Origin: Aquilaria yunnanensis
Taxonomy: Eukaryota; Streptophyta; Magnoliopsida; Malvales; Thymelaeaceae
Length of the DNA: 64,000 nt
Assembly: GCA_039654915.1 (NCBI GenBank)
Contig: CM077594.1
Span: forward strand, 19,157,001 to 19,221,000
Direction: 5' to 3'
The notes under the pieces were generated by a model, which made no database searches, had not been told where the DNA came from, and saw nothing but the letters and a program-made list of their open reading frames with translations. This document shows positions 43,618 to 55,248 of the stretch, one piece after another (within the stretch, counting starts at the first letter, position 1; every line of letters starts with the position of its first letter). A program made the position numbers and the translations under genes.

Positions 43618-44006
43618 CTTCATCCATCCTGTAAAGGATGAAACATTCTCTGAGCATGAATAATAATGTGTATTCATGATGTTTTTTCTTCTAATTTTGT
43701 CTTTGAAATTAAACTTTTAAAAATTATTATATTTTGTGTATTGAAATTTTAAATGATGATTAAAAAAACTTCCTTTTTTGGGTTTGTGTAGTTAGAGTTC
43801 AAATGAAGATTAAAAATAAAAAGATTGGTCATTAGATTGTATGTAGCGAGAGTTTTATATGAGGGTGGTAAGATAAATTAGATGTTAAAAATTTTTCAAA
43901 AAGGAAAATATTTCAACTTTTCTAAGACAGGTAAAAAATGAATACGTTTCTTCCTTATTTTTTTTGTTTTGGTAACCAGTTTCTTTCTTTTTGGGATAGA
44001 TGAAGT
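43618..44006. mobile_element. Second Stowaway-like MITE (about 389 bp)
   Basis: Ends CTTCATCCATCC (left) and GGATAGATGAAG (right), flanked by TA at 43616-43617 and 44007-44008. Inside, AGAAACGT-like and ATGAAACATT segments resemble sub-terminal repeats of the first MITE. More diverged than the one at 28116. Confidence 0.7.
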
Positions 44007-44120
44007 AATAGCTCAATCATTGCTTTTTGACACTACAAAAATTGGAAAAGAAAGGTAATAAATTATATCATATCTTATTTTCCCCGTCAAATCAAATGCT
44101 TTAGAAATTTTGGAACCAAT

Positions 44121-44125
<5 letters not shown>

Positions 44126-44156
<31 letters not shown>
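44126..44156. repeat. (TA)n microsatellite
   Basis: About 15 TA units. Confidence 0.95.
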
Positions 44157-44159
<3 letters not shown>

Positions 44160-44519
44160 TTTAACAATAATTTTGAGTATTTTATGGTACTTTTTAGATT
44201 AGTGCTTTGATGATAATAATTTTTTAATAATATTTGTATTAATATTTAAATACATATTATTTTCTGATATTTAATATAACTTAGAATCCCAATGTAACAT
44301 TGGGTATGTAAACAAGTTTTATTGTATATTGATGGATTATTTTGAGTAGTTACTGACAAACCCAAGAAAGACGGAGTAGAATTGAACAAGTATTCCAATG
44401 AATTAACGGCAATGTAACAATTTCATAACATCTTAGTGTTTTTGTTAAAAGACAAGTTACTCAAGTAGAAAAAGGTTTATTAAGGATTACAGGAAAGTAA
44501 ATCAGAATGCATAATGGTC
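44157..44519. other. AT-rich spacer, nothing recognised
   Basis: No ORF or repeat of note. Confidence 0.5.
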
Positions 44520-44966
44520 ACAAGGCAAGATATGCTATGGGATCAGCCAATGCACTAATGATTCCATATAACTCAGAGAAGGCTCCCTTCTTAGCAAAAA
44601 CATTCATAGCCGCATTTCCTTGTCTATAAATATGTTGGAGTAGGTGCATTTGATCCTTCTCCAGAAGTGACCTTCATTCTAAAATAATAGACATTAGTTC
44701 AATAGAATTACAACTAAGAGTATTAAGTTGCTGTATGGCCATTTTAGAATCCATTTCTATTTGAAAATAAAAAACTACCAAGATGTTGTGTCAACTTTAA
44801 GCCCTACTGAAGGTCCCAAAGTCCTACTTTTAAATTGTAGCCAATTCTGAATGCTTCAAAAGAAACTAGCCACGAGTTCTCTTTTATTATTTTGAAGTTC
44901 CTTTACTTTTCCTTCAAGTTCAATTTTTGAACCAACGGTATTAAGCTTAAAATATCCAATAAGAGG
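44520..44966 (-). pseudogene. LINE RNase H domain fragment, minus strand
   Basis: Reads on the minus strand: GYFKLNTVGS (KLNTDGS-type start) near 44960, then WDLQ.GLKLTQHL, and HIYRQGNAAMNVFAKKG (the H-x-x-R-x-x-N-x-x-A-D-x-L-A type end, D changed to N) near 44560. Many stops. This is the plant RVT_3-type RNase H of L1-like LINEs, opposite in strand to the LINE fragment that follows. Confidence 0.6.
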
Positions 44967-45119
44967 GAGAGCCTAGTGATTGTTCAGTGTAATGGAGGGG
45001 GAAAACACTATAGCTGCTAGCCCTATATATGTAGCCTAGAACTCAGTAGTTTTGTGTTTGATTCTTGCAATAACACCATCAACAAAGCACCCTTCTTTAT
45101 AAAAAAATATTTTCAGCAA

Positions 45120-45800
45120 AGCAAGGGGAATTGGAAGGGTTTTAAAATGGGTTACAATGGCATTAGCTTGACACATATTTTCTTTGTTGATGATTTACTT
45201 ATTATTGCTTAAGCCAATAAAGGTAATTGTTTAGCTGTTTAATAGTGCTTACAAACCTTCTGTGCCTTATCTAGTCAGTCTATTAATTTAAATAAGTCTA
45301 AGTTGTTGTTTAGTATAAACACCACAGCTATGAAAAGATCTGTTTGCTCTTGCATTCAGAATGTTGGTAAGACTGACACTCTTAGTAAATATCTTGGTTT
45401 CCCTATCATGCATAAAAAATGAAAAAGCTCTAATTATGCTTTCATTCTTGAAAAGCTTGATAGAAAACTTGCTAGGTGGAAACTTAAATATCTTTGTTTT
45501 GCTGTTAGAAATATCCTTACTCAAACCAGTTTTGCTACTATGGTTAACTACTATATGTAGGTTGCCAAACTGTCTACTAAAACTCTGAATGATATTGATC
45601 AAACCTACATGAATTTTTTATGGTCCACAGGAGAAAAAGAGCCTTACATGCTATTAAATAGGATATTGTCACTAGGGAAAAAAATGGGTGGTCTTGTTAT
45701 TAGACATGCCAAATGCCACAATAGAACTAAAAATACTAAGTCCTTCTCTCTTATGTGGAAAGAGGTTTTAAAGATCGACTACATGAAATAAGAGATTAAT
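45120..45800 (+). pseudogene. LINE (L1-type) reverse transcriptase, C-terminal part, broken
   Basis: ISLTHIFFVDDLLIIA holds the FVDD catalytic motif (FADD in L1 kin) near 45190. Then SINLNKSKLLFS, SKYLGFPIMHKK, FILEKLDRKLARWKLKYLCF, TLNDIDQTYMNFLWSTGEKE and KMGGLVIRHAKCHN. Stops interrupt at 45208, 45238-45243 and 45419. A 5'-truncated LINE, as is usual. Confidence 0.82.
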
Positions 45801-46340
45801 AAACTTATCTATGATGGCCTGACTACTTCTTGCTGGAATGATAGTTGGTTACCTATTGGAAAGCTTTGTGACTATATTGAGGGTCCTTTGACCCTTGTTG
45901 ATGTTTCTTTATTTATTGGGGATGTGTTTTATGTTAATGTTTGGCATTGGGAGAAAATCTATTTTGATCTTCCTCACTCCATAAAGAACCATGTTGCTAC
46001 AACCATTTTTTTATGTCAAGTTTGTTGATAAAGATGGCTAGAAATTTGACAAAAAAAAGGTGGTACCATCTCCATTAAATCCGCTTATCATTTTCAAAAG
46101 TCTCTTTTGTCAAAAAATTTCAAATGTGATTGATCATGGGTGTGAAAACTCCACACAATTCCCAAGATTTAGATGTTCCTCTGGTCCTTTAGATTGCTCT
46201 TCATGGTAAACTATCTTCAAATGTTCATTTGTAGAATAAAGGTCTAAATATAAATACTACTCATCTTTGTTGTGGCAGCCATGATGAGAATCAGTTTCAT
46301 ATTTTGTTTTCTTACCTTGTTAACATTGCTATTTATGCTC
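45801..46340 (+). pseudogene. LINE linker and zinc-binding (zf-RVT) region, broken
   Basis: CWNDSWLPIGKLCDYIEGPL (45830-45890), then ISIKSAYHFQKSLLSKNF, MFLWSFRLLF and CCGSHDENQFHILFS around 46060-46310. These match the zinc-binding region usually found between RT and RNase H in plant L1 elements. Confidence 0.7.
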
Positions 46341-46609
46341 AATTTAGTTTACTTTAGAATTTATTTGCTGGGTATGATAAACTTATTAAGGAAGGTGCAT
46401 TAACACTTCTGCGTCCACCTTGGATAATATGCCTTGGAATACTTTGATTCCCTTCTATTTATCAGAAATTAGTTGTAGTAGGAACAAGTTAGTATTTGAG
46501 AATACTAATTTTTGTCAACTCTATAATTGAGAACATAAAAAGGAAAGTAGGTGAGCTTTTTATTGTACAAAAATAATCCTTACAAGTTCATCACCATCCT
46601 GTCATAATT

Positions 46610-47006
46610 AGTGTCAGTTGGAATCCGCCTCTTCCTGGCTCTTTTAAACTTAATACCGATGGCTCTTGTAAAATATTTAAGAAAAAAAAGGGGCTTGGAA
46701 GTATTATAAGGAATGATATGAGTGATTTTGTTGTTGCATTCATTAGAAATGTAGGTGCTGCAAATGCTTTGAAAGCTAAATTATGCGCTGTGGAAAAAGG
46801 CTTGAAACTTCTAAATTCTTGTCAACAAACTTCTACAAAACTAATGCCTTTATTTATTGGAATGTAAGTATCCTAAGAACAATGGACGGATCTCCTAAGT
46901 TTAACACATCTATAGAAAAGAAAACACTATAGTTGATGCTTTGGCGGGTTTGGTCGCTAACCAAAATGCTGAACCACCATCATCTTTTGGTGTAGCCTTA
47001 TTGTAA
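46610..47006 (+). pseudogene. LINE RNase H domain, plus strand, broken
   Basis: VSWNPPLPGSFKLNTDGSCK, KGLGSIIRNDMSDFVVAFIR, KLCAVEKGLKLLNS, then after stops TIVDALAGLVANQ near 46930. Plant RVT_3-type RNase H closing the LINE. I see no poly(A) tail or clear target duplication. Confidence 0.78.
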
Positions 47007-47569
47007 CATAAATGCTCTTTTGTCTGATTCCATAGGTGTCACTGGTCCCGTATCTATTAGGAATACTAATACTACCTCGATAAGGTCCCTTTCATTTTGT
47101 GACCCTATTGTGTGTAATCGGCCTTAGAGTTCATTATGACCAGTTGAGAGTCGACTTACAAGTAGCCACAAGGTGAAGTAATCTCCCACCTAGTTAAGTA
47201 CTTTACTTAATAGTCTAAGTGCCAAGTCTAGTATAGGTATAATTGTGCTCAGGTGTCTATTTTGTGACCCCAATACTTATCATGTTTATTGTAGTAGAGA
47301 GAAGTCAAGGGTTGGAAGCCTAGTTGGTGAGGATATTGTTTGAGCTAGTTAAAGCCTAAAGTTTGAGCATTTCACTTAACCCTAGTGCCTTCAAAAGAAA
47401 GGGCTCATGATCTATGAGATTGGTTAAGGCTAATGGGTGCACTTATAACTCCAAGGGATAAAACCAGTCCCAAGGTGCATAGCTGGAGCACTAGGTAGAG
47501 TTGTAAGGGATGAGCCAAGCAAGTGATTTTCCATGGCCAACCACTTCCCGATAGTTAACTAAAGTTAGT
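47007..47569. other. Spacer between LINE and Athila LTR, nothing recognised
   Basis: No ORF over 60 codons. The base pairs before 47570 (TTAGT) are the predicted left target duplication of the Athila element; its partner is off-window. Confidence 0.5.
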
Positions 47570-49052
47570 TGTAGTGAAATTTTAAACCCACTATTCCGCA
47601 AGTGCACGGCAGTTGTGTAGATGGGTGAGTGGATATCGTTCCCACGAAGATTGATGAAATTGAATGCCAAGTACCACTACTCAAGTTAAACTTTAGCTAA
47701 ACAATCAAAGTTGGATGACAGTATAGGCAACTTAAACAAGTGACTAACCTTAGCTAAATGGAATACTATTAACCTAGAATGCAAGTATGCAATGTAAAAT
47801 TTGCAGTTTTTATCAAATCATGAAAGAACACTTCTTATGGGTTCACTACTTGTCTTGATTTGTTGGTGAATTTAGGTGAGTGTGTTAACTTTCAATGTAT
47901 GTTGATAAAGTTATTCAACTCAATTCTTACTTTCCAAGTGAAAGAATTAATCTCTCTATTCTAAACTTAATATGGATTTCCATCCGATTACAAGCTTAGA
48001 AAGAGGCATTAGAGCTCAATCTACCTTTACCCAATGACATAGACTAATTTTCCAACAAGTCCATAGCCATTAAATTCTTCTCCTAGGTCCAATTACTTTT
48101 AATCTTTTCCAAGAGTTTAGAGGCAATTTATAGTGCAACCAATTGTGGCCATCAACTAGCTAACACAACATTAAGCTCAAGAGAAGAATAAACATACATT
48201 TGATAGAAACTTAACATCACATAACCATGAATTCATCCAACATAATCAATCCAAATAGCTACATCCATAGAAAGTGCAAAAGAAGACTACTCCATAACTA
48301 AATAAAACATAATCATAAAAGTGAACATAATAGCATCCATGAAGAACTACAAGGTAGATGAAAGAATAAACCCAAGGTGGCTAGAAGCTCTTGGATCCAA
48401 AGTCTCCAAGCTAGTCTCCTTGAGCACTCCAAGCAATCTCCAAGTTAGCTCCAATGGTCACCAAGAAGAAACTAAGAAAAGCTAGGAAAACTAACTATGG
48501 TGGAAAAAACCCAAAACTAGTTCTAAGAAAAACAAGATGAAGATGAAGAAGATGAAGAAGCTCCTCTTCCCCTTTGCTATGTTCCAGATTCTTCTCCTCT
48601 AGAGGATGTCCTTTTCATTCACCAAACCCCTTTGGATAGAAAACCTTGGCCAATAGCAAGCTTGAGTTCAAATTTGAGGAAGGGACCACTTTCCCGGGTG
48701 ACTAGCGCCTAGGCGCCAGAACTCGAGGGCACCTGGCGCCGCGGCACCAGAAGGGATGGCTGGGAGCCTAGGCGCCAAAGTGCCATTTTCTTGGCAGAGG
48801 ACTTTATACTGTGGCGCCTAGGCCTCGCTCCTGGCGCCTAGGCGCCACAGTTATAATGTCCGTTGACATTTACGTTCCCGTTTTTCATGCCGCTTGTCCC
48901 GGTGCCATTCCAATGCTATGGTCTGCTTCTCCAACTTACAAAATAAAGGATCAAAGCAAGAATTGGCCAAAAATATTGAGTGATGAAGTAGAAAATTGTG
49001 GTCAAAGTTAACAAAAAGTCAACATGTTTGACCACAAAATTAACATTTATCA
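47570..49052 (-). repeat. 3' LTR of the Athila element
   Basis: About 1483 bp. On the minus strand it starts TGATAAATGTTAATTTTGTG after the purine tract and ends near CTTGCGGAATAGTGGG ... TTTCACTACA. The phrase GATATCGTTCCCACGAAGATT (plus strand, 47632-47652) is a familiar sequence of Athila-type LTR ends. It holds a block of GCGCC palindromes (48705-48847). Confidence 0.8.
48705..48847. repeat. GCGCC palindrome block in the Athila LTR
   Basis: GCGCCTAGGCGCC (48705-48717), TGGCGCCGCGGCACCA (48734-48749), GCCTAGGCGCCA (48766-48777), TGGCGCCTAGGCC (48812-48824) and the perfect 16-bp palindrome TGGCGCCTAGGCGCCA (48832-48847), in otherwise AT-rich DNA. Confidence 0.9.
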
Positions 49053-49065
49053 AACTCCCCCAAAC
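49053..49065 (-). other. Polypurine tract of the Athila element
   Basis: AAGTTTGGGGGAGTT-like purine run on the minus strand immediately before the LTR start TGATAAATG. Confidence 0.8.
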
Positions 49066-50672
49066 TTAGAAGAATGCTAGTCCCTAGCATTTATTAACCT
49101 AAAAAAAAACATAAAGCAATCAAAACATAGAAGCTAACAATATATACTCAATATCATATCATAAAATCATTCAAGGTATAAACTCAACTCAAGAGAAATT
49201 AAGGTAAGTAATGAAAGAAGAACTTTGTCATTAACGGTAGGTAATCGCTCGCTAAGTGTTTCACTCCCTAATCTATGGTTGCCTAGTGTATCTAAGGCTT
49301 ATAATGCCACTTCATCCACAAATTTGCAAAATGACCCAAACTACCCATGAATTGTCCCTAAGGAATATGCATGCAAATTTAAGTCCAATGACATATATAT
49401 AAGGTTGTACCGTGGCCGGGTTTGGTATGGATGGGAATCGGATGGAGGCCTTTTGAGGTAGGGCTAAAAAAGTAAGTCAAGCATAAACACCATGGGCAAT
49501 CCTAATAATTAAACCTAAAGTCCCACCCAAGGTATTTTGATTTAAAAATGTTTTTCTTGACTTCCAAGCAACTATTCAAGTAACCCCCCTATGCACAATT
49601 TTGACAAAACACATGAGTGAACTCCTTTCAAATTAATAAAGTACTTCTATCTTTCCCTTTCTTTATTTATTCTTTTTGTTTTGTTTTGTTTTTTTGTGTT
49701 TTGTTGTTTTTTTTTTGTTTTTAAACAAGGGCTTTTTCATGTTGACTCGTTTTGCCTTTTTATTAAGGGAAAGATAGGATTTTTTTTTCTTACAACTAGA
49801 AATTCACCCAATCTTTAAAGTTCAAACAAATGTGCATGATTTATCCAAAATATATTCAAACCATAGCTACATAAACTCAACAATAAGTTCATAACCCAAC
49901 ATTTTTCCCCCAAACTTATTTATTGCTCACTCACACAACTCACAAATTTTTACCCTTCCCAAGCCCATATATGCAATGCTCAACTTACTTTAAGGACAAG
50001 AGAGGAAAAATAACAATGGATATGGCTCAATTATGTGGGTTAAACAACAAAAATGGCTTAAAGGCTCAAAGGGGTCCACTAAGGATTATAATGAAGGGTT
50101 AGCCATTTAGGTATGTAGTTAGCCCTAAGTTGTCATTTTCATCCTTTATTTGCATTCATCAATTCGAATATGAAGGGGTCCAAAAGCAAATTAAGGAATC
50201 CATAAGCAAAACAAGCACCACTCCAATGAATGAAATAATTTATCATGCAAGTGTGCCACACAAGGTCCAAAGACTCACCGGGTATGGTTTCTACCATTAA
50301 TGACAAGTGAAAATCTTTCTTTACTTAACAAAATTTACAATCAAGATGAACTTGTAAATGAATTCCTCTAATCATAATAAAGAGCATGCATTGGTTCCCT
50401 AAATGCACACAACCTAAATGCAACTAGATGTTTCTACATTTAACTCTAATGAATGCTATGAATTAAAATATGCAAATAACTAAGCTAAATGGCATGCAAG
50501 GGAAACAACAAAATCAACTACGGAACTAACATGCAAAGAACTAGACAAGTACTCATCCACAAGCAATCCTCCCAACTTAAACCAAACATTGTCCTCAATG
50601 TGAAAGGAAAGGAAAATCTAGAGAGAGAGCATGAAGAATCGTACCCGGGGAGGCGGATGTTTCCGCCTCCAA
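49066..50672 (-). other. Athila 3' non-coding region
   Basis: 1.6 kb AT-rich, no ORF over 64 codons. Contains T-rich runs (49670-49735 and near 49780) and a second CCCCCAAACTTA string (49909-49920) similar to the polypurine tract complement, perhaps a secondary plus-strand primer. Athila elements usually carry a long stretch of this kind here. Confidence 0.6.
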
Positions 50673-52044
50673 CTAATCCTTAGGCATGTCAGGTGCGCCG
50701 GATGACTCTTCGGCCGGTGGATGAGAATGAGGAATGGTGGATGTGTCCTGTGGGGCAGACTGGGAGAAGTTAGGGTAAAAATGGGGAGGATGGTTTAGTG
50801 GGTGAGGGGTATACCACGGGTGGGCGGAAGGATGGAGGTAAGACGGGATTTGTAGGAAGGGTGGATAGTCAGGAGGAAGGTCGGGGTTTTGTTGCATGGC
50901 CCCCCACTTGACTTGGGTCGAAACCATCTTTGTACACCCCGCCAAAAGTGAATATCCCTCCCGAGCCTCAGTAGCAAAGGAGGTGAATCGCTCCTCCAAG
51001 TGATCAACTCGTGATATCACTTCATCCCGAAACCCGCCAATAGCGAAATGGATCTTGTTAAGGGCAATGGCGAGGGCTTCGTTAGAAGCATGAGTAGGAT
51101 CAATGAGCGGGTTCCTCCTGTGGTAGTGCTTCTTCCTCCGGGCCTAGCGGGTCATGGGCCTCTTCCTCTTCTTCTTGGTGCTCTTCGGCCCCTTCACCCC
51201 CCGCCAACTCATGACCATGTAGCTTGCTCCAGGAGATGTCCTTGGGCTTAGGAGCAAAGATGAGTGGGTCCTCCGGGTAATGAACTCCGGCCTCCGCCAA
51301 AAGCTCCATAATCAATTGTGGGAACGGGAGGTTACCTCTCTTTGTTCTTGCCGTCCGACTTATGTTTTGAGCTATGTGTGCTCCCACGTCAATTTGTTGG
51401 TTGGCGGCAATCCAAAAGAGAACTTGACCCCGGTAAGGAGTCACATCAGACGGATGAGTGGATGGAATAAGCCTAGAGCTGATGAAGTAATGCCACACCT
51501 TCATCTCTGGCTTGAGGAAGGATGAGGCAAAATGGATCTTCCTCTCTTGGTCATCCTTGCTATGAGCCCAAGGCACAATCCGCCCACATATCCAAGTCGT
51601 CATCCAATCAAAGCCGCCATCCTTAGTAGGGTTTCCGATCTCGGGATTTATCTGAAGGTGGTTGTTGATGTCGCTTGGTGCAATGTTCATGATCCTCCCT
51701 CGAACCGTTACCGTTTTAGCTGAATGGTGTTTGGGTTGGGTGGCGCTCAAGTTGGCATAGAACTCCGCCACAAGTGTCCGGGAGACCATGGTGTGTGGTG
51801 TAGTGCACCATTTCCTCCAAACTCTCCGCTCCACCACCGCTAAGATTCTGGCATTCTCTGGTGCTCCAAGATCAAATCCTCTCTCGATGGTGAATTTCCT
51901 TTTTACAAAGCCCTCAAACAGTTCTTCAGCCTTTTTGTTGACGAAGCGAGGGTACTCCATGGCTGGCTCTTGGGCATGCTCCTCCTGTGCCCTCTTGCCC
52001 TTTCCTTTATCGGTACTCCTCCCTCTGAAAATTCTTGGTGCCAT
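50673..52044 (-). pseudogene. Athila env-position ORF (putative plant transposon protein), one frameshift
   Basis: Start ATG at 52044 (MAPRIFRGRSTDKGKGKR), just after an acceptor-like CTTGGTGTAG. The 5' part (52044-51100) is open: basic N-terminus, EYPRFVNKKAEELFEGFVKR, RTLVAEFYANL, VTVRGRIMNIAPSDINNHL, FDWMTTWICGRIVPWAHSKD, WHYFISSRLIPSTH, then a Glu-rich tail (HQEEEEEAHDPLGPEEEAL). Near 51107 the frame shifts by one base and continues (ALAIALNKIHFAIGGFRDEV, RVDHLEERFTSFA) to a Pro-rich end at 50673. Fits the family once called env-like or Transposase_32. No signal peptide or membrane span visible, so it does not look like a true envelope protein. Confidence 0.75.
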
Positions 52045-53557
52045 TGTTCCTACACCAAGTAACAACATATATATATAACAATCTCATAACCAAAATGAAA
52101 GGCACATATAGTCAATTAAATACCTCCACCCTCCAAGATAAAAGTCTACATCACTAAACACATCCGCAAGCAATCACTTTGGACAAATTATACACCTCAA
52201 GGCATGAATTTATTTAGGCAAAAAGGCTTATCAAGAACTTGTTGCAAAATATGGCATACCAACTTCACAAAGCTACCGGCACTAACAAATGTGCACCTAA
52301 TCAAATATGAGGGCTTAAACCATTATCTATGCACTACCTAGATGCAACTTGAGCTAATATGTCTAGCCAATTACGCTCACATGTGAAGAGGTAAGTCCAT
52401 GAACATGGTATGAACAAAACAAGTCATGATGGCATAGCAAAAGTTCAATGATTTTTCATCAATTAAACAAGCATTCGGGTGCAAATGGAAGGTTCAATCA
52501 TATACTATGCAACACCTAGATGCAATAGAAGCAAAGAACTAATGCCAAGAACACTCACATAAAGCTACATTATGCTTTGAAAACCCATATGGCGAAATCA
52601 CCCACATTCATGTTCTTGATTTTCCAGAAAACTTACAAGCTCAAATTATTACAATGTAGCTCAAATTACTCACAACTCTTGTTAAACCCATTCATTATAA
52701 GGTAGAAGCAAGCAATTACAACAACCAAATCATCACGAACACGCATTAGACAAGATTTACCATTAAAATTTCGTGGGTCTTCATGGGTGGGGTTTTCAAG
52801 CCATGATTTTGGTGCCAAATTGTTGTTCTTAAGCATAAAATCTCTTACCCATCAACAACAATCCAACAACAAGCAAGAATCCACACAAAATCAACACAAA
52901 CCTCCATTTTTTCCCAAATTCGCACATACACCAATCTACACGATTTCAAGAATTTCAAGCAAGAAAATTGAAGAGAGAATGATGAAAATCACTTACTTGA
53001 TCCTTGTTTGTGCAGAAATTGATAAGAAAATTAAGCTGTGGAGTGCACGGAAAGGTTAGGGTTCGCAGGTGGAAAGGTTTTAGAAGAGGAGAGTGTTTTG
53101 TGTGTGCAGGTGTATTGGGGAAGAAAGGGTTTTAATTGCCAGTCGCGCGTCTGGCGCCTAGGCGCCGGGAGAGGCTCTATGGCGCCGCGGCGCCAGTAAA
53201 AGTTTGGCCACTGTGTGTTTTTTGCGCACCCTGGCGCCTAGGCGCCGGGCGGAGCTGCGGCGCCCAAGCTCACGCACAAAGTCCTCCCTTTGGCCTTCAA
53301 ATTTTTTATTTTGTTCAATATTACCCTCAAGTTTAATTTTCACCAAATTTCATGCACGAAAAATTCCCAAAGTGTTGATTCTTTCACTCTTCTTTCCACC
53401 TACAAAAATCATAAAATTGCTTCCCATTATTCAAGATAAAAATGAAACTACTCTTAAATTAACAAAACATTATCTAAATGCAATGAAATGTCGGGGTGCC
53501 TCCCGAAAAGCGCTAAATTTAACGTCTTTAGCTAGACAACTTCCCTTTTTTGGTGAA
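52045..53557 (-). promoter_or_regulatory. Athila pol-to-env spacer with possible leader, intron and GCGCC palindromes
   Basis: Reading on the minus strand: after pol ends, a GC block with GGCGCCTAGGCGCC (53246-53233), TGGCGCCGCGGCGCCA (53195-53180, perfect palindrome) and GGCGCCTAGGCGCC (53166-53153). Then a CT- and CA-rich leader (53135-53040), a donor-like GATCAAGTAAGTG near 53000, about 940 nt of AT-rich sequence, and an acceptor-like TTGGTGTAG at about 52050 just before the ATG. This suggests a separately started, spliced transcript for the env-position ORF. Not proven. Confidence 0.5.
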
Positions 53558-55248
53558 TCAAGTGGTTGGCTCCGCCAAGCGAAGCTTGTCGAAAATTTGA
53601 GGCTCCTCTCCATAATAATGCTTCAATCTTTGCCCGTTCACTTGAAATGTTCTTCCATCTTCCGTCCTCAACTCAATAGCTCCATAAGGTGAGACCTTTT
53701 CCACCATAAATGGGCCCGACCATCTTGATTTCAACTTGCCCGGAAATAATTTAAGCCTTGAATTGAATAAAAGCACCTTTTGACCCGGAACAAATTCTCT
53801 CCTCATAATAAGCTTGTCATGCCACATCTTTGTCTTCTCCTTGTACAACTTGGCACTCTCATAAGCTTCCCGACGAAACTCATCAAGCTCATTCAATTGG
53901 AGAAGGCATTTTTCCCCGGCTTTCTTCGAATCAAAGTTGAGCTTCTTGATTGCCCAATATGCATGATGTTCAAGCTCCACCGGTAAATGACAAGGCTTGC
54001 CAAACACAAGCCTATAAGGAGACATTCCAATCGGTGTCTTGTAGGCGGTCTGATAAGCCCAAAGAGTATCATCCAACTTCTTTGCCCAATCCTTTCTTGT
54101 TCCATTGACCATCTTCTTAAGAATTTGCTTGACTTCTCGGTTGGAAACCTCTGCTTGGCCATTTGATTGTGGGTGATAAGGAAGAGCCATCTTGTGTCTT
54201 ACACCACACTTAGCCATCAATTGTGCAAAGATCTTGTTGCAAAAATGAGACCCTCCATCACTCACTATGGCTCTTGGAGTACCAAAGTGGGAGAATATGT
54301 TCTTTTCGAGAAATTTGACCACTACCTTGGCATCATTTGTAGGTGTGGCAATGGCTTCAACCCACTTAGAGACATAATCTACCGCCAATAATATGTAGGA
54401 GCAACCAAAAGAAGGTGGGAACGGTCCCATAAAGTCAATACCCCACACATCAAATATCTCAACCTCCAAAATATTGTTAAGTGGCAACTCATGTCTTCTA
54501 GAAATATTTCCCACTCTTTGACAATTATCACAAGTCTTCACAAAAGCATAGCAATCCTTGAAAATAGAAGGCCAATAGAAACCCGATTGGAGTACCTTAG
54601 CGGCGGTTCTTGTTGGTCCAAAATTCCCACCATAAGGAGATGAATGACAATGGCGGATAATATCCGGCACTTCCTCCTTAGGAACACACCTCCTAATGAC
54701 TTGATCGACACATCTCTTGAATAGCAAGGGCTCATCCCACAAATAGTATTTCACATCCACTAAGAACTTCTTCTTTTGTTGGGAACTCAACTCAGGAGGT
54801 AATACTCCACATACCAAATAATTTACATAATCGGCAAACCAAAGAGTGCTTGCTTTTACCTCTAGAAGATGTTCATCCGGGAATGACTCCTTGATGGGCA
54901 ATGAATGTTGTTCATTCTCCAACTCAAGTCTTGAGAGGTGATCCGCTACTACATTCTCGCTTCCTTTCTTGTCTCTAATCTCAACATCAAACTCTTGTAG
55001 AAGCAAAATCCACCGAATCAACCTTGGTTTAGCATCTTTCTTGGTGAAGAGATACCGAATAGCCGCATGGTCGGTGAACATTACCACTTTTGTGCCAAGG
55101 ATGTATTGCCGAAATTTATCAAGAGAAAACACCACCGCCAACATCTTTTTCTCCGTGGTGGTATAGTTTTGTTGTGCCGGGTCCAAGGTCTTGCTTGCAT
55201 AGTAGATGGCCCGAAAAATCTTCTCTCTTCTTTGGCCAAGCACCGCTC
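53558..55248 (-). pseudogene. pol: Athila pol: RNase H and integrase
   Basis: Open for 561 codons. RNase [51 protein letters not shown]. Integrase zinc site: [20 protein letters not shown] (second His of HHCC replaced by Asn), CDNCQRVGN. Core: [37 protein letters not shown] and [14 protein letters not shown] give D, D, E. C-terminal part through [13 protein letters not shown] single-base deletion near 55247 separates it from RT. Confidence 0.93.

Noticed and set aside
50673..52044. True retroviral envelope protein
   Set aside because: No signal peptide, cleavage site or transmembrane segment visible; it matches the plant transposon-protein type instead.
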